Below are positions 54,901 through 64,000 of a DNA stretch of 64,000 nucleotides, piece after piece. The number at the start of each line of letters is the position of its first letter. The stretch's first letter is position 1. The notes under the pieces are model-generated. The model was not told where the DNA came from and did no database searches. It saw only the letters and a program-made list of their open reading frames with translations. Location: the NCBI GenBank assembly GCA_017311185.1, contig JAESUZ010002688.1:1-64000 (forward strand), written 5' to 3'. This stretch comes from Proteles cristata cristata. Its lineage: Eukaryota > Chordata > Mammalia > Carnivora > Hyaenidae. The position numbers and the translations under genes were made by a program.

Positions 54901-57900
54901 GCTCCCTGTGAGATGCCCTCTCTGAAGTGTTCTTCCCCTATTCTCCAACAGAGGGCGACAGTTCTCTGCAATTTTATATTTATCGGTCCCTTAACTTGAG
55001 ATCACAGTTCCTCTGTACACACAGGCAGCCCCAGAAATGCACTATTAGGTTCTTGTACGTTTTTGAACATTATGTAAAACATTTTCTTCTGCAACTTACT
55101 GTTTTATTCAATATATGTTTGTAGGAGGCTTTTCCTAAGGCAAGATTCTCCTGTCAATGCACAGTTTTGCTATCACATACAATGTATGGAAACGATTTAC
55201 TTGTTTCCTAATTATCATGTTTAAGAGTTTCTCTAGGATGTATATCTTTTTTTTTTAATGTTTTATTTATTTCTGAGAGAGAGAGAGAGACAGCATGAGC
55301 AGGGGAGGGGCAGAAAGAGAGGGAGATACAGAATCTGAAGCAGGCTCCAGGCTCTGAGCTGTCAGCACAGAGCCTGAGGTGGGGCTCGAACCCACGAACC
55401 ATGAGATCATGACCTGAGCTGTAGTCGGACACTTAACCGATTGAGCCACCCAGGCACCCCTCTAGGATGTATATCTTAAAATTGAACTGTCAGGTTATAG
55501 GATATATACACCTTAAAAATTTGTTTCTTAATGTTTGTTTATTTTTGAGAGAGACAGAGACAGAGCGTGAGCAGGTGAGGGGGAGAGAGAGAAGGAGTCA
55601 CAGAATCTGAAGCAGCTCCAGGCTCTGAGCTGTCAGCACAGAGCCCGATGTGGGGCTCAAACCCATGGACCATGAGATCATGACCTGAGCCGAAGTAGGA
55701 CGCTCAAGATTCAGCCACCCAGGCGCCCCAGGATATATACACCTTTAATTTTACTAGATGATGCCAAATTGTTTTTCCAAAGCAGTTGAAGTAATTTACA
55801 CATTATCCTCAATGCCTGGTATTGTCAGACTTTTTAAATTGTAACAATATGGTGGGTATAAAATGGTATCTCACTATGGTTTTAATTTACATTTCCCTGA
55901 TTTTGATGAGGTTGTACCTCTCTTCATATATTTGGCCTTTCACGTTTCCTCTTCTATGAAATGATTGTTCATATCTTTCCCTCATTTTTCTATTGCGTTG
56001 TCCATCTTTTTTTTAAGATTTTATTTTTAAGTAATCTCTACACCCAGTGTGGGGCCTGAACTCATGACCCTGAGATCAAGAGCTGCACACTCTACTGGCT
56101 TGAGCCAGTCAGGCACCCCCAAGTTGTTCATCTTTTAACTACTGAATTGTAGGAATTTAAAAATTAAGTTCTGAATACTATTCCTTTAGTAGTTACATTT
56201 GCTGAAAATATCTTCATCTGGTTTGTAGCTTGTTTTATAGTCCTTTTCCATGGTGACCCTTAATAAACAGATTTAAACAACTTAAGTTTCAAATTAATCA
56301 ACCTTTTACATTATGGTTCCTGTTCGTTGTGCCACACTTAAGAAATCTGTTACTGTCCCAACACATAAAAAATATATATTTTATGTTTATTTATTTATTT
56401 GAGGGAGAGAGAATGTGTATGCACACAAGTGGGGGAGGGGCAAAGGGAGAGAAATCCCAAGGGGACTCCGTGCTGACTGCACAGGGCCCAGTATTGGGCT
56501 CCAACTCATGAACCCGTGAGGTCATGACCTGAGCTGAAAACAAGACTCGGATGCTCAACCGACTTAACCACCCAGGTTCCCCCAAAATATTTTATTCTAT
56601 TCTTCTCTAGACATTTCATGTTTTACTTTTAACATTTACAGCTTTTTTTTGAAGTAGGCCCAGTGCCCAATATGGGGCTTGAACTCACGACCCTGAGATC
56701 AAGAACTGCACCGTCTACAGACTGAACCACCCAGGACCCCCTCTTACTTTTAACATTTAAATCTTCAATTCATCAGACTTAGTTTATGTATAGATTGAGG
56801 CATAGATCATATTCATTTCTTTTCATATGGAAAACCAGTTGCCCTCATATTGTTTACTGAATGGTTCATTCTTTTCCTGCTGATAGGCCATGCTGGTGCT
56901 GACACAAATTAAGTTTCCTTACGCTTATGCAGTTTCCATTCTTTCTTTCCCTTGCTGTTTATTTTCTGAACCAAAACCAAATGATCTTTTACTAGGACTT
57001 TCTGATTAATCGATGTTTTATTGGGCAGCGCCTTCAATGTTGGTCTTTTACAGGAGTGTCTTAATTATTCTTGGTCCTTTGTAATTCCATTAAAATTTTA
57101 CAAAACGCTGAGGTGCCTGGGTGACTAGTCAGTTAAGCATCCGACTTTGGCTCAGGTCATGATCTCGCAGTTCGTGAGGTCAAGTTCTGCAATGGGCTCT
57201 GTGCTAACAGCTCGGAGCCTGGAGCCTGTCTTTGGATTCTGTGTCTCCCTCTCTCTCTCTGCTCCTCCCTCACTCACACTCTGTCTCTCTCACTCTCAAA
57301 AATAAACATTAAAAAAAATTTTTTTTTTAAATATTTTTTATTTATTTCTAGGAGAGAGAGAGAGAGACAGCGTGAGCAGGGGAGGGTCAGAGAGAGAGGG
57401 AGTCACAGACTGAAACAGGATCCAGGCTCTGAGCTGGCAGTCAGCACAGAGCCCGACGCGGGGCTCGAACCCACCAACCGCGAGATCATGACCCAAGCGA
57501 AAGTCGGACACTTAACCGACTACGCCACCCAGGCACCCCAAAAATTTTTTTTAATTTTATAAAAAGCTGAATGCCATTCCAATTCTCTCTTGACCCTTTC
57601 CCAATCTCACTTCCTTCTCACCATCTCACTGAATCTGCTGCCACCAAGGTCGCTAAGCCCTTCCCATTGTCAGACCTGCCAGTCAATCCTCAGTCTTCCT
57701 CTGACGTGGCCTCTTCGTAGCATTAGACATACTGTTTACTTTCCTTTGTGAAATACTCTCTTCCCTCAGTTTCTGTAATATTCCTCCCCTGGTTGATTCT
57801 CTTCAGTAGCTGCTCTTGTAGTCTCCTTGTGCTGGATCCCTCTCTTCCCTACTGCCAGGAACACTGGAAATCTGACCACAGCGTTCCCGGCCAACACAGG

Positions 57901-60402
57901 GTTCAATCCTTAGATCTGTTATTTTCTATGTATGCTCACTCTATAGAGTTATCTCATCTGGTCCCATAGCTTTAAAATAGCAAATTCTAAACGTATGTCT
58001 TTAGTTCAAAGCTGACTCCCAAATTCATGTATACAAATGCCTACTTGGGGGGCGCCTGGGTGGCTCTGTTGGTTGGGAGTCCGGCTTCAGCTCAGGTCAC
58101 GATCTCACGGTTGGTGAGTTCAAGCCTCACATTGGGCTCGCTGCTGTCAATTGAACAGATCCTCTGTTCCCCTCTCTCTCTGCCCCTCCCCTGCTCATAT
58201 TCTCTCTCTTTCCTTCTCTCTCTCTCAAAAAGAAAATAATAAACAAACATTAAAAAATAAACATCTACTTGATATCTCTAGTTGAGTATCTGCTATGTAT
58301 TGGATATCCAGTAGGTATCTCAATATTCAAAACTGAACTTTTAATTATTTCTCTAAAGCTGCTCCTCCCTGAAGATTCTCCATCAGTAAACAGCCTTAGT
58401 ATTCTCATCTGTAAAATGGGGATTAAATAGTGATACCTGCTTCATAAGGACATTACGAGGATGGAATAAGACATATGCTAAGTAGCACTCTCAACAATAG
58501 CCAAAACATGGAAAGAGCCTAAGTGTCCATCAACAGATGAATGGATCAAGAAGATGTGGTTTATCTATACCAGGGAATACCACATGGCAATGAGAAACAA
58601 TGAAATCTGGCCATGTGTAGCAACATGGATGGACCTTGAGGGTGTTATGCTGAGCGAAATAAGTCAGGCAGAGAAGGACAAATATCATATGTTTGCATGT
58701 ATAGGAAGATTAGGAGGAACTTGATGGAGGAACAAGGGGGAGAAGAAGGGGGAAATGGTGGGGGAAAGGGAGAGAGGCAAACCATGAGAGACTCTTGAAT
58801 GCTGACAAAAACTGAGGACTGATGGATGTGGGGGGGAGGAGAGATGGGCATGGAGGAGGGCACTTGTGGGGATGAGCACTGTGGAAACTAATTTGACAAT
58901 AAACTATTTGTAAAAAAAAAAATAGCTGTTGGCTGAAAGAATGAATACAATGAATAAATGAATGCATGCCTTCAGGCCTCTCCGATGGACCTCAAAGGTT
59001 TACTTTTTTATTTAGAAATGCATTCACACTTTGGTGCTCATTTTTGATTTGCATGTTGAAACGTGGCTCTGTGACACTCCTTAGTCATGAGGCGGATGTG
59101 TTCCCCTTGACCTCGTGGGGAAAACAGCATGAGCCGTGTGGATTATCTAGGGGAACAGCATTCCCTGAATGGAACAAGCAAGTGTAAAAGTACCGAAATG
59201 GAAGGGAACCGGCACCTCAGGGTCAGCAAGGGGTTTACAAGCCTTCCACACCGTAGGCACCCTCATATTTCTGTGCATCCTTCAGCAGGGCACTAGGCAT
59301 TCAGTGAGTAACCACTCCCTTGGCTTTAAGTCGTCGGATCATTCGTCTCCTACCTTGTGAAAAATTCTGCTCCTGAGCCAAGATTTCGTCTCGTTCTTCC
59401 AAAATCTGCATCAAGGCAGCTTGGAGTTTAGGAGGTAGAATTTCATCCTCATCAGATACCTTAAGAGACAAGATTGAGATTTTTCAGGACCTTTGAGAGA
59501 GAAAATCTCAAACATACACCAGTTAAATCCCCAAAATGCCACCGGTGATTCTGCATAGATTTTGGCTAAAGACTCGGCCCGAACCTTCTTTCCCTACATT
59601 CAGCAGAATTCAAGATGTTTATGGTACAAGTAACTGTATTTAAAAAAATAGATAATATATTCTATGACATTTTCTGGCACCTTTCAATCAAACATCTACA
59701 AGTCTTATGCTGTATTACAAAGACCATCCAGAAATAAACAGTATTTCAAATGCTTAGAAAAGAGACAAAGTCTTGGGAAACATCCTTCTTACCCTGTGCT
59801 CAAAGCTCACACACTTCCATGCAGGCTACATACAGAGCGCTGCCCCAAGCAGGCTTCACTCACTCTCTCTTCCACTTTCAAGACCCAGAATAGAGGACTT
59901 ATTTTTTTCTGCTCCTACTGTACCCTGTGGAAATTTCTATTATACCATTTCTAAAACTTTATACATATGTCCACTCCCTTTCTCATTGTTAGATCCTAAG
60001 GTCTGAGAGGCTCAAACTGCTTCTTACCTTTAGATTCTGACTAACAGAGTATCTAGACATAATTAATGTTGAATGCTTGTTAAAGTCAATGAAATCAGAG
60101 CCTTATACATCAGCCCATCTGGATGTCAAAGGAGGGTTACCTCTTTTGACAATGACATTTAATCTCTTTCCTCCTTCCTTCTTTAGGAGAGAGAGCTATA
60201 AACCTAACCCAATTTTTCAGGTCAATATTGTATGAATGGCCACAGTCTCAGTATGTGCAGGAACAAAAAGTCCTGCCTTAGTCATCTTCTCTAAGTACTT
60301 TCACATATTTTCTGTCCAATTATCCCCAAATATTATGTAATCACCTCATTTGTCACTTACCTCCTGTAAGAACTTGTCTGCACAGAGATCAACTATCAGC
60401 AC
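50776..60402 (-). CDS. DENND2C: DENND2C, DENN domain-containing protein 2C (3' part, last 5 coding exons)
   Basis: DENND2-family proteins act as guanine-nucleotide exchange factors for Rab GTPases; RAB9A/B is the reported target. The window holds the last ~167 of about 928 residues (the human length as I recall it). Coding pieces, in order: 60402-60361, 59459-59354, 52954-52718 (or from 52957), 52476-52390 and 50807-50776. All introns are GT-AG with matching phases. The peptide runs from VLIVDLCADKFLQE, the end of the central DENN core, through the downstream dDENN module (VTLNSLVSEAFVRFFVELVG, SVRHFLDLFMETQMFAGFIQ) to the C-terminus KMKFLQKK. Upstream exons lie beyond base 64000; none is visible in 60403-64000. 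The gene is in tandem with BCAS2 on the same strand, its 3' end about 1 kb upstream of the BCAS2 start. Confidence 0.95.
51023..51391. mobile_element. MER5-type hAT element, split by a SINE
   Basis: Terminal inverted repeats CCAGGGGTTTTCAATC and GTTCAGAACCACTGA; contains CCCCAGAGATTCCTTGG. Confidence 0.68.
51147..51359 (+). mobile_element. SINEC inside the MER5-type element
   Basis: AAAACGTTGTAGACAG / AAAACATTGTAGGCAG flanks. Confidence 0.94.
51505..51640 (-). mobile_element. L1 3' UTR fragment
   Basis: AAGTATAATTGACATACAAT and TGCTAAGTCTAGTTACC are reverse L1 3' UTR phrases. Confidence 0.65.
51894..52140 (-). mobile_element. Young SINEC with (GA)n in DENND2C last intron
   Basis: GATACGCAAATTCTT / GATATGCAAATTCTT flanks; GA run at about 51924-51970. 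Confidence 0.95.
52390..52476 (-). CDS. DENND2C: DENND2C penultimate coding exon
   Basis: An 87-nt exon encoding LFEVRALQYLETIPESEPSG and MNRILRSL. Acceptor ATCCTTGTAG, donor GTGAGT. The preceding intron is only 241 nt and free of interspersed repeats. Confidence 0.95.
52718..52957 (-). CDS. DENND2C: DENND2C exon encoding most of the dDENN module
   Basis: Encodes VTLNSLVSEAFVRFFVELVG through FIQDRELRKSGVK, 78 full codons. The acceptor is a tandem TTTTGCAGCAG. Using the first AG starts the exon at 52957 and adds an Ala; using the second starts at 52954. Donor GTCAGT. Confidence 0.95.
53150..53690 (+). mobile_element. L2-like remnant in DENND2C intron
   Basis: CTCACTATAACTGCTCTTTC and GAGCCACCAGGTTCTTAT resemble L2 ORF2. 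Non-coding. Confidence 0.45.
53780..54230 (+). mobile_element. MIR split by a SINE
   Basis: TATGTCAGGCACTGTATTTA on one side and CTTACAGCTGTGGAAACAGA on the other. Confidence 0.78.
53863..54095 (-). mobile_element. Young SINEC inside a MIR
   Basis: CAGGTATTATTTCCTTC duplicated on both sides. Confidence 0.95.
54350..54500 (+). mobile_element. MIR fragment
   Basis: GCGAGTTGCTTTACCCTCTA and TTCCATATCTGTACAATGAG. Confidence 0.62.
55250..55459 (-). mobile_element. SINEC with target duplication
   Basis: TCTAGGATGTATATCTT flanks. Confidence 0.95.
55515..55728 (-). mobile_element. SINEC with target duplication
   Basis: AGGATATATACACCTT flanks; only 55 bp from the previous copy. Confidence 0.95.
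56010..56120 (-). mobile_element. Short CAN SINE
   Basis: GTTGTCCATCTTTT / GTTGTTCATCTTTT flanks. Confidence 0.83.
56382..56584 (-). mobile_element. SINEC, diverged
   Basis: Head ends AACCACCCAGGTTCCCCC. Confidence 0.85.
56645..56742 (-). mobile_element. Short CAN SINE
   Basis: TTACTTTTAACATTTA flanks both sides. Confidence 0.83.
57111..57315 (+). mobile_element. SINEC, plus arm of a tail-to-tail inverted pair
   Basis: Whole pair flanked by TTTTACAAAACGCTG (57096-57110) and TTTTATAAAAAGCTG (57555-57569). Confidence 0.93.
57320..57539 (-). mobile_element. Young SINEC, minus arm of the inverted pair
   Basis: Inserted in the A-rich tail of the plus copy, with A5-6T8-9 on both sides. Confidence 0.94.
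57575..58380 (+). mobile_element. L2-like remnant
   Basis: AGTCAATCCTCAGTCTTCCT, CCCCTGGTTGATTCTCTTCA and TTCAAAACTGAACTTTTAAT are in L2 ORF2 order. Interrupted at 58050. Confidence 0.52.
58050..58252 (+). mobile_element. SINEC inside the L2 remnant
   Basis: ATGCCTACTTG / ACATCTACTTG flanks. Confidence 0.92.
58380..58484 (+). mobile_element. MIR fragment
   Basis: CTCATCTGTAAAATGGGGAT and ACATTACGAGGATGGAATAA. Confidence 0.7.
58485..58920 (+). mobile_element. Young L1 3' end, 5'-truncated
   Basis: From ACAATAGCCAAAACATGGAA through the 3' UTR to AATTTGACAATAAACTATTT and poly(A). Same family as 45740-45925, opposite strand; antisense to DENND2C. Confidence 0.88.
58921..59353. other. DENND2C intron, unassigned
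   Basis: No repeat recognised. Confidence 0.5.
59354..59459 (-). CDS. DENND2C: DENND2C exon encoding VSDEDEILPPKLQAALMQIL...
   Basis: A 106-nt exon of 35 codons plus one base, acceptor GTCTCTTAAG and donor GTAGGA. The segment ends EILAQEQNFSQ and forms the charged linker and helix between the DENN core and dDENN. The next codon is split and depends on which of two acceptors is used downstream. Confidence 0.94.
59460..60360. other. DENND2C intron, 901 nt, repeat-poor
   Basis: No interspersed repeat recognised between the two exons. Confidence 0.5.
60361..60402 (-). CDS. DENND2C: DENND2C exon encoding VLIVDLCADKFLQE
   Basis: A 42-nt exon, phase 0 at both ends. Acceptor CCTTTATCCCATAG and donor GTAAGT. 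Fourteen residues closing the central DENN module. On the upstream side the intron is occupied by three SINEs in a row starting 50 bp away. Confidence 0.93.
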
Positions 60403-60452
60403 CTATGGGATAAAGGAGACAGGTAAGTTAAACCAGATAAATTAACTCATCT

Positions 60453-60652
60453 TGGGGTGCCTGGGTGGCTTAGTCAGTTGAGCAGCCAACTTTGGCTTAG
60501 GTAATGATCTCAAGATTCGTTATTTCAAGCCCCATGTCGGGCTCCGTGCTGACAGCTCGGAGCCTGGAGCCTGCTTTGGATTCTGTCTGCCCCTCCCCCA
60601 CTCACACTCTCTGTCTCTCAAAAAACAAACATTAAAAATATTTTTTTAAAAA
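60453..60652 (+). mobile_element. SINEC 1 of a three-copy array
   Basis: ATTAACTCATCT at 60441-60452 and GTTAACTCAT at 60653-60662. Confidence 0.93.
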
Positions 60653-60662
60653 GTTAACTCAT

Positions 60663-60901
60663 GGGGCGCCTGGGTGGCTTAGTCGGTTAAGCGTCCGACT
60701 TTCGCTTGGGTCATGATCTCGCGGTTCGTGGGTTCGAGCCCCGCGTCGGGCTCTGTGCTGACTGCCAGCTCAGAGCCTGGAGCCTGTTTCAGTCTGTGGC
60801 TCCCTCTCTCTCTGACCCTCCCCTGCTCACGCTGTCTCTCTCTCTCTCCTAGAAATAAAAAAAAAAATAAAAAAATAAAATAAAATAAAATAAAATAAAA
60901 A
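60663..60901 (+). mobile_element. SINEC 2 of the array, young
   Basis: Ends in an (AAAAT)n tail at 60866-60900; third target copy GTTAACTCATCT at 60902-60913. Confidence 0.95.
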
Positions 60902-60913
60902 GTTAACTCATCT

Positions 60914-61096
60914 CGGGCACCTGGGTGGCTCAGTCGGTTAAGACTCCGACTCATGATCTTGCAGTTCCTCGGATCGAGCGGGCTCTGAGCTGACAATGTG
61001 GAACCTATTTGGGATTCTCTCTCTCCCTCTCTCTCTGCCTGGTCATGCATGTACATGTACTCTCTCTCTCAAAAATAAATTAATATTAAAAAAAGG
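60914..61096 (+). mobile_element. SINEC 3 of the array, internally deleted
   Basis: Lacks part of the A-B box interval; no fourth target copy follows. Confidence 0.9.
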
Positions 61097-61129
61097 ATGG
61101 CAGGCACATCTATATATTAAAAGAGACAA

Positions 61130-61505
61130 ACCATACTAAGCAAATGCAATGGGTAGACTTTATTTGGGACTTGATGCAAACAATTAAACATTTATGAAAT
61201 GGAGAGTTGAGCACTGTATTGTACTGATATTAAAGGAATCATTATTAAATTTTTTAGGTGTGATAATGGTATTGTGATTATGTTAAAAATGTCCTTGTGT
61301 TATAGAGATTTATACTGTAATAGTTAACAATGAAATTATATCAGGATATGCTTCAAAATGTTATGGGAGAAAGGTATGGGTAAGGGCAAAGATGGCCCCA
61401 TGAGTTGGTCAGTGCTAAAGTAGGGTATCTGGAGTTATTTTAGCATTTTGTTTATTTTGGCATATGTTTGAAATTTTCTGTAATAAAAAGTTTAAAAAAA
61501 AAAAG
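61130..61505 (+). mobile_element. Old LINE-like 3' end
   Basis: TTAGGTGTGATAATGGTATT and TGTTTGAAATTTTCTGTAAT with AATAAAAAGTTT and poly(A). Family not assigned with certainty. Confidence 0.5.
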
Positions 61506-62160
61506 GTTAATACAAAACCCAGCTGTGTTTCTATACACTAACAAGGGCTATCTGAAAAAGAAATTCAGAACACCATCAATCCCATTTTCAACTGTATCAA
61601 AAAGAATAATTAGAATAAATTTAGCCAAGGAAGTGAAAGATCTATATATTGAAAACAGTAAGAATTGATGAAAGAATCTGAAGAACACAAGAATGTGGAA
61701 AGCTATTCTGTGCTCACAGATGAGAAGAATAAATACTGTTAAAATGTTCATACTACCCCAAGCAATGTACAGATTCAATGCAATCCCTATCAAAATTCCA
61801 ATGGTATTCTTCATAGAAATAGGACAAACAATGCTAAAGCTTCTATGGGACTACAAAATTCCCTAAATAGCCAAAGCAATCTTGAGAAATAACAAAGCTG
61901 GAGGCATCACACGTCCTGATTTCAAACTGTATCACAAAGCTACAGTAATCAAAATAGTATGGTAATTGGCATAAAAACACACATAGAGCAATGGAACAAA
62001 ACACAGGCTAGAAATAAACCCGTGCACAGGCAGATTAGAGGAAGCAAGAATATACAATGCGGAAACGGCAGTCTCTTCAATAAATGTTGTTGGGGAAAAC
62101 AGCCACATGCAAAAAGGGAAATGGATCTCCATCTTATACATAAAAATCAACTCAAAATGG

Positions 62161-62348
62161 GGCACCTGGGTGGCTCAGTCGGTTAACTGCCTGACTTGAT
62201 TTCAACTCAGGTCATGCTCTCATGGTTGGTGGGTTCCGGCCCCATGTTGGGCTCTGAACTGATAGCATGGAGCCTGCTTGAGATTCTCTCTCCCTTTCTC
62301 TCTGCACCCCACCCCCAGCCCAAACCAAATAAACTTAAAAAAAAAAAA
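62161..62348 (+). mobile_element. SINEC inside the L1
   Basis: AAAATCAACTCAAA duplicated on both sides. Confidence 0.95.
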
Positions 62349-62727
62349 ATCAACTCAAATTGGAGTAAAGACTTGAATTAAGACCTGAAACCATAAAGGG
62401 TAAGCATCTTGACACTGGTTTGGGCAATGAATTTTTTGGATTTGACACCAAAAGCAAAGACAAAAACAAAAACTGAACTAGCAGGGGCACATCAGACTAA
62501 AAGCTTCTGCACAGCAAAGGAAACCATCAATAAAATGAAAAGGAAACTTACAGAGTAGGAGAAAATATTTGCAAATTATATATCTGATAAAGGGTTAATA
62601 TCCAAAATACATAAAGAATTCATACAACTCAATGGCACAAAACATAACAAAACAAACACCAACAGTGACCAAAAACTAAAACAAACAAAAAACCAATAAT
62701 CCTATTAAAAACAAGCAGAAGAGCGTC

Positions 62728-62826
62728 ATGTGACTTGGCTGGCTCAGACAGTGGAGCATGTGACTCTTGATCCTGGGGTCATGAGTTCGAGACCCAGACT
62801 GGGTGTAGAGTTTACTTTAAAAAAAA
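62728..62826 (+). mobile_element. Short CAN SINE inside the L1
   Basis: Ends GGGTGTAGAGTTTACTTTAA. Confidence 0.85.
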
Positions 62827-63523
62827 ATGAGCAGAGGAACTGAATAGACATTTTCCCAAAGACATGCAAATTGGCCAACAGGCACATGGAAAGGTGCTCA
62901 TCAGCATCACTGATCATTAAGGAAATGCAAATCAAAACCACATTGTGACATCACCTCATCTCTGTTAGAATGGCTGTTATCAAAAAGACAAAAGATAACA
63001 AAGGCTGGAGAAAAAGGAACCCTGTGTACTACTGATGTGACTGTATATTGATGCAAACACTACGGAAAACAGTATTGAAGTCCTTAAAAAATTTAAACCA
63101 AAACTACCATGATCCAGCAATCCCACTTCCAGGCGTATACCCAATAAAAATCAAATCACTCTCCTGAAGAGATATGTGCACTCACGTTCACTGCAACATT
63201 ATTTACAGAAGCTAAGACATGGAAAAAACCTAAGTGTCCGTTGGTGGATGAATAGATACAGAAGATGTGGTAGATATATACAATGGGATATTATTCAGCC
63301 ATAAAAAAGAAAAAAATCCTGTGGCCACACGGATGGACGTAGAACGTATGATCCTAAGTGAAATAAGTCAGGCGGAGAAAAAGAAATAATGTATGATTTC
63401 ACTTACATGTGGACTCTAAAAAAAACTGAACTCATAGATACAAAGAACAGATTGGTGGCTGCCAGAGGTGGAGGGTAGGTGATGGACGAAATGAGTGAAG
63501 GTGGTCAAAAAAGCACAAACTTC

Positions 63524-63745
63524 CAGGGGCACCTGGGTGGCTTAATCAGTTAAGCGTCCGACTTTCGCTTAGGTCATGATCTCGCGGTTCGTGGGTTCGA
63601 GCCCCACGTCGGGCTCTGTGCTGACTGCCAACTCAGAGCCTGGAGCCTGTTTCAGTCTGTGACTCCCTCTCTCTCTGACCCTCCCCTGTTCACACTGTCT
63701 CTCTCTCTCTCTCCTAGAAATAAATAAAAACATAAAAAAAAAAAG
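63524..63745 (+). mobile_element. Young SINEC inside the L1
   Basis: AAAGCACAAACTTCCAG flanks both ends exactly. Confidence 0.96.
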
Positions 63746-64000
63746 AAAAGCACAAACTTCCAGTTATAAGATAAAGCAGCCCTAGGGTGTAAGACACAGC
63801 ATGGTGTCTATACTTAACAATACTGTAGTGTGTATTTGAAAGTTGCTAAGAGAGTGGGTCTTAAAAGTTCTCATCACAAGAACAAGAAATTGTAATTATG
63901 TGAGGTGTAACTTATTATGGTAACCATTTCATAGTATTTACATATGTAAAATCATTATGTTGTACACTTTAACCTTAATACAATGCTGTATATCAATTAT

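Larger units (their letters stand above)
55740..57110 (-). mobile_element. Old L1 ORF2 remnant in DENND2C intron
   Basis: Reverse L1 phrases in order: AAATGGTATCTCACTATGGT, TTTAATTTACATTTCCCTGA, TTCATCTTTTAACTACTGAA and TCTTGGTCCTTTGTAATTCC. Same orientation as the gene. Interrupted by three SINEs. Confidence 0.72.
61506..64000 (+). mobile_element. L1 ORF2 3' half and 3' UTR, decayed
   Basis: About 2 kb of L1 after removing SINEs, in order: CTGTGTTTCTATACACTAAC, TACAGATTCAATGCAATCCC, CAAAGCAATCTTGAGAAATA, CAGCAATCCCACTTCCAGGC and GTTGCTAAGAGAGTGGGTCT. Many stops and frameshifts; antisense to DENND2C. Runs out of the window. Confidence 0.87.

Noticed and set aside
60679..61056. 125-codon minus-strand frame
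   Set aside because: Entirely within two SINEs. The recurring [10 protein letters not shown] and RLSHPGA-like peptides elsewhere are the same SINE translated.
61506..64000. An upstream DENND2C exon in this interval
   Set aside because: The DNA reads as decayed L1 plus SINEs throughout; no frame continues the DENN core upstream of VLIVDLCADKF.
1..64000. Tandem-looking GC-rich boxes as tRNA genes
   Set aside because: The many A/B-box-like heads belong to tRNA-derived SINEs with CT-rich bodies and A-rich tails; none folds as a free-standing tRNA gene with a terminator.
1..64000. CRISPR array or other prokaryotic defence system
   Set aside because: Dispersed repeats are SINEs in both orientations with target duplications, not regularly spaced; the window is mammalian.

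Overview
This is mammalian nuclear DNA, almost certainly from a cat-like carnivore. Just under 100 carnivore tRNA-Lys-derived SINEs (CAN SINE / SINEC) are interspersed in both orientations. Many are of the young type that starts GGGGCGCCTGGGTGGCT and ends CTCCTAGAAATAAATAAA, which I associate with Felidae. By my summed coordinates they fill nearly 30% of the window. Around them lie MIR, L2, L1, MaLR/MLT1-like LTRs, MER5-like and Tigger-derived elements. There is no bacterial, plasmid, phage or CRISPR content.

Two genes are certain, both on the minus strand. BCAS2 (pre-mRNA splicing factor SPF27) is complete: seven coding exons between 36713 and 47995 join into a 225-codon frame with GT-AG introns throughout. 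About 1 kb upstream lies the 3' end of DENND2C, a DENN-domain Rab exchange factor. Its last five coding exons (60402 to 50776, about 167 residues) and a 3' UTR of about 1.8 kb are in the window; the rest of the gene lies beyond base 64000. This order matches what I recall of human chromosome 1p13 (TRIM33 - BCAS2 - DENND2C - AMPD1 - NRAS), so bases 1-36,000 should be the gene-poor interval between TRIM33 and BCAS2.

Layout. 1-36,300: intergenic, SINE-dense, with one broken processed pseudogene of the mitochondrial ribosomal protein gene MRPS33 (minus, 6807-7127), old L1 pieces and several MaLR-type LTRs. 36,313-48,200: BCAS2 with its poly(A) signal, introns loaded with SINEs, and a GC-rich promoter with ETS-like, NRF-1-like, CCAAT, CRE and YY1-like sites. 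48,200-48,960: a short spacer. 48,960-60,402: the DENND2C 3' end. 60,403-64,000: a DENND2C intron filled by a three-SINE array and an antisense L1 3' half. The two genes are not functionally linked as far as the sequence shows; they are tandem neighbours.

I found no credible new biological system. The observations worth following are small: a possible in-frame upstream start for BCAS2, an atypical BCAS2 exon 6 donor beside a SINE with a cluster of predicted C-terminal substitutions, a NAGNAG acceptor in DENND2C, a 16-bp CRE-centred palindrome, a SINE carrying a short insertion that matches a site 0.9 kb away, two target-duplication-flanked poly(T) footprints, and repeated use of the same SINE target site. 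Repeat family names are from memory and coordinates of old repeats are approximate.
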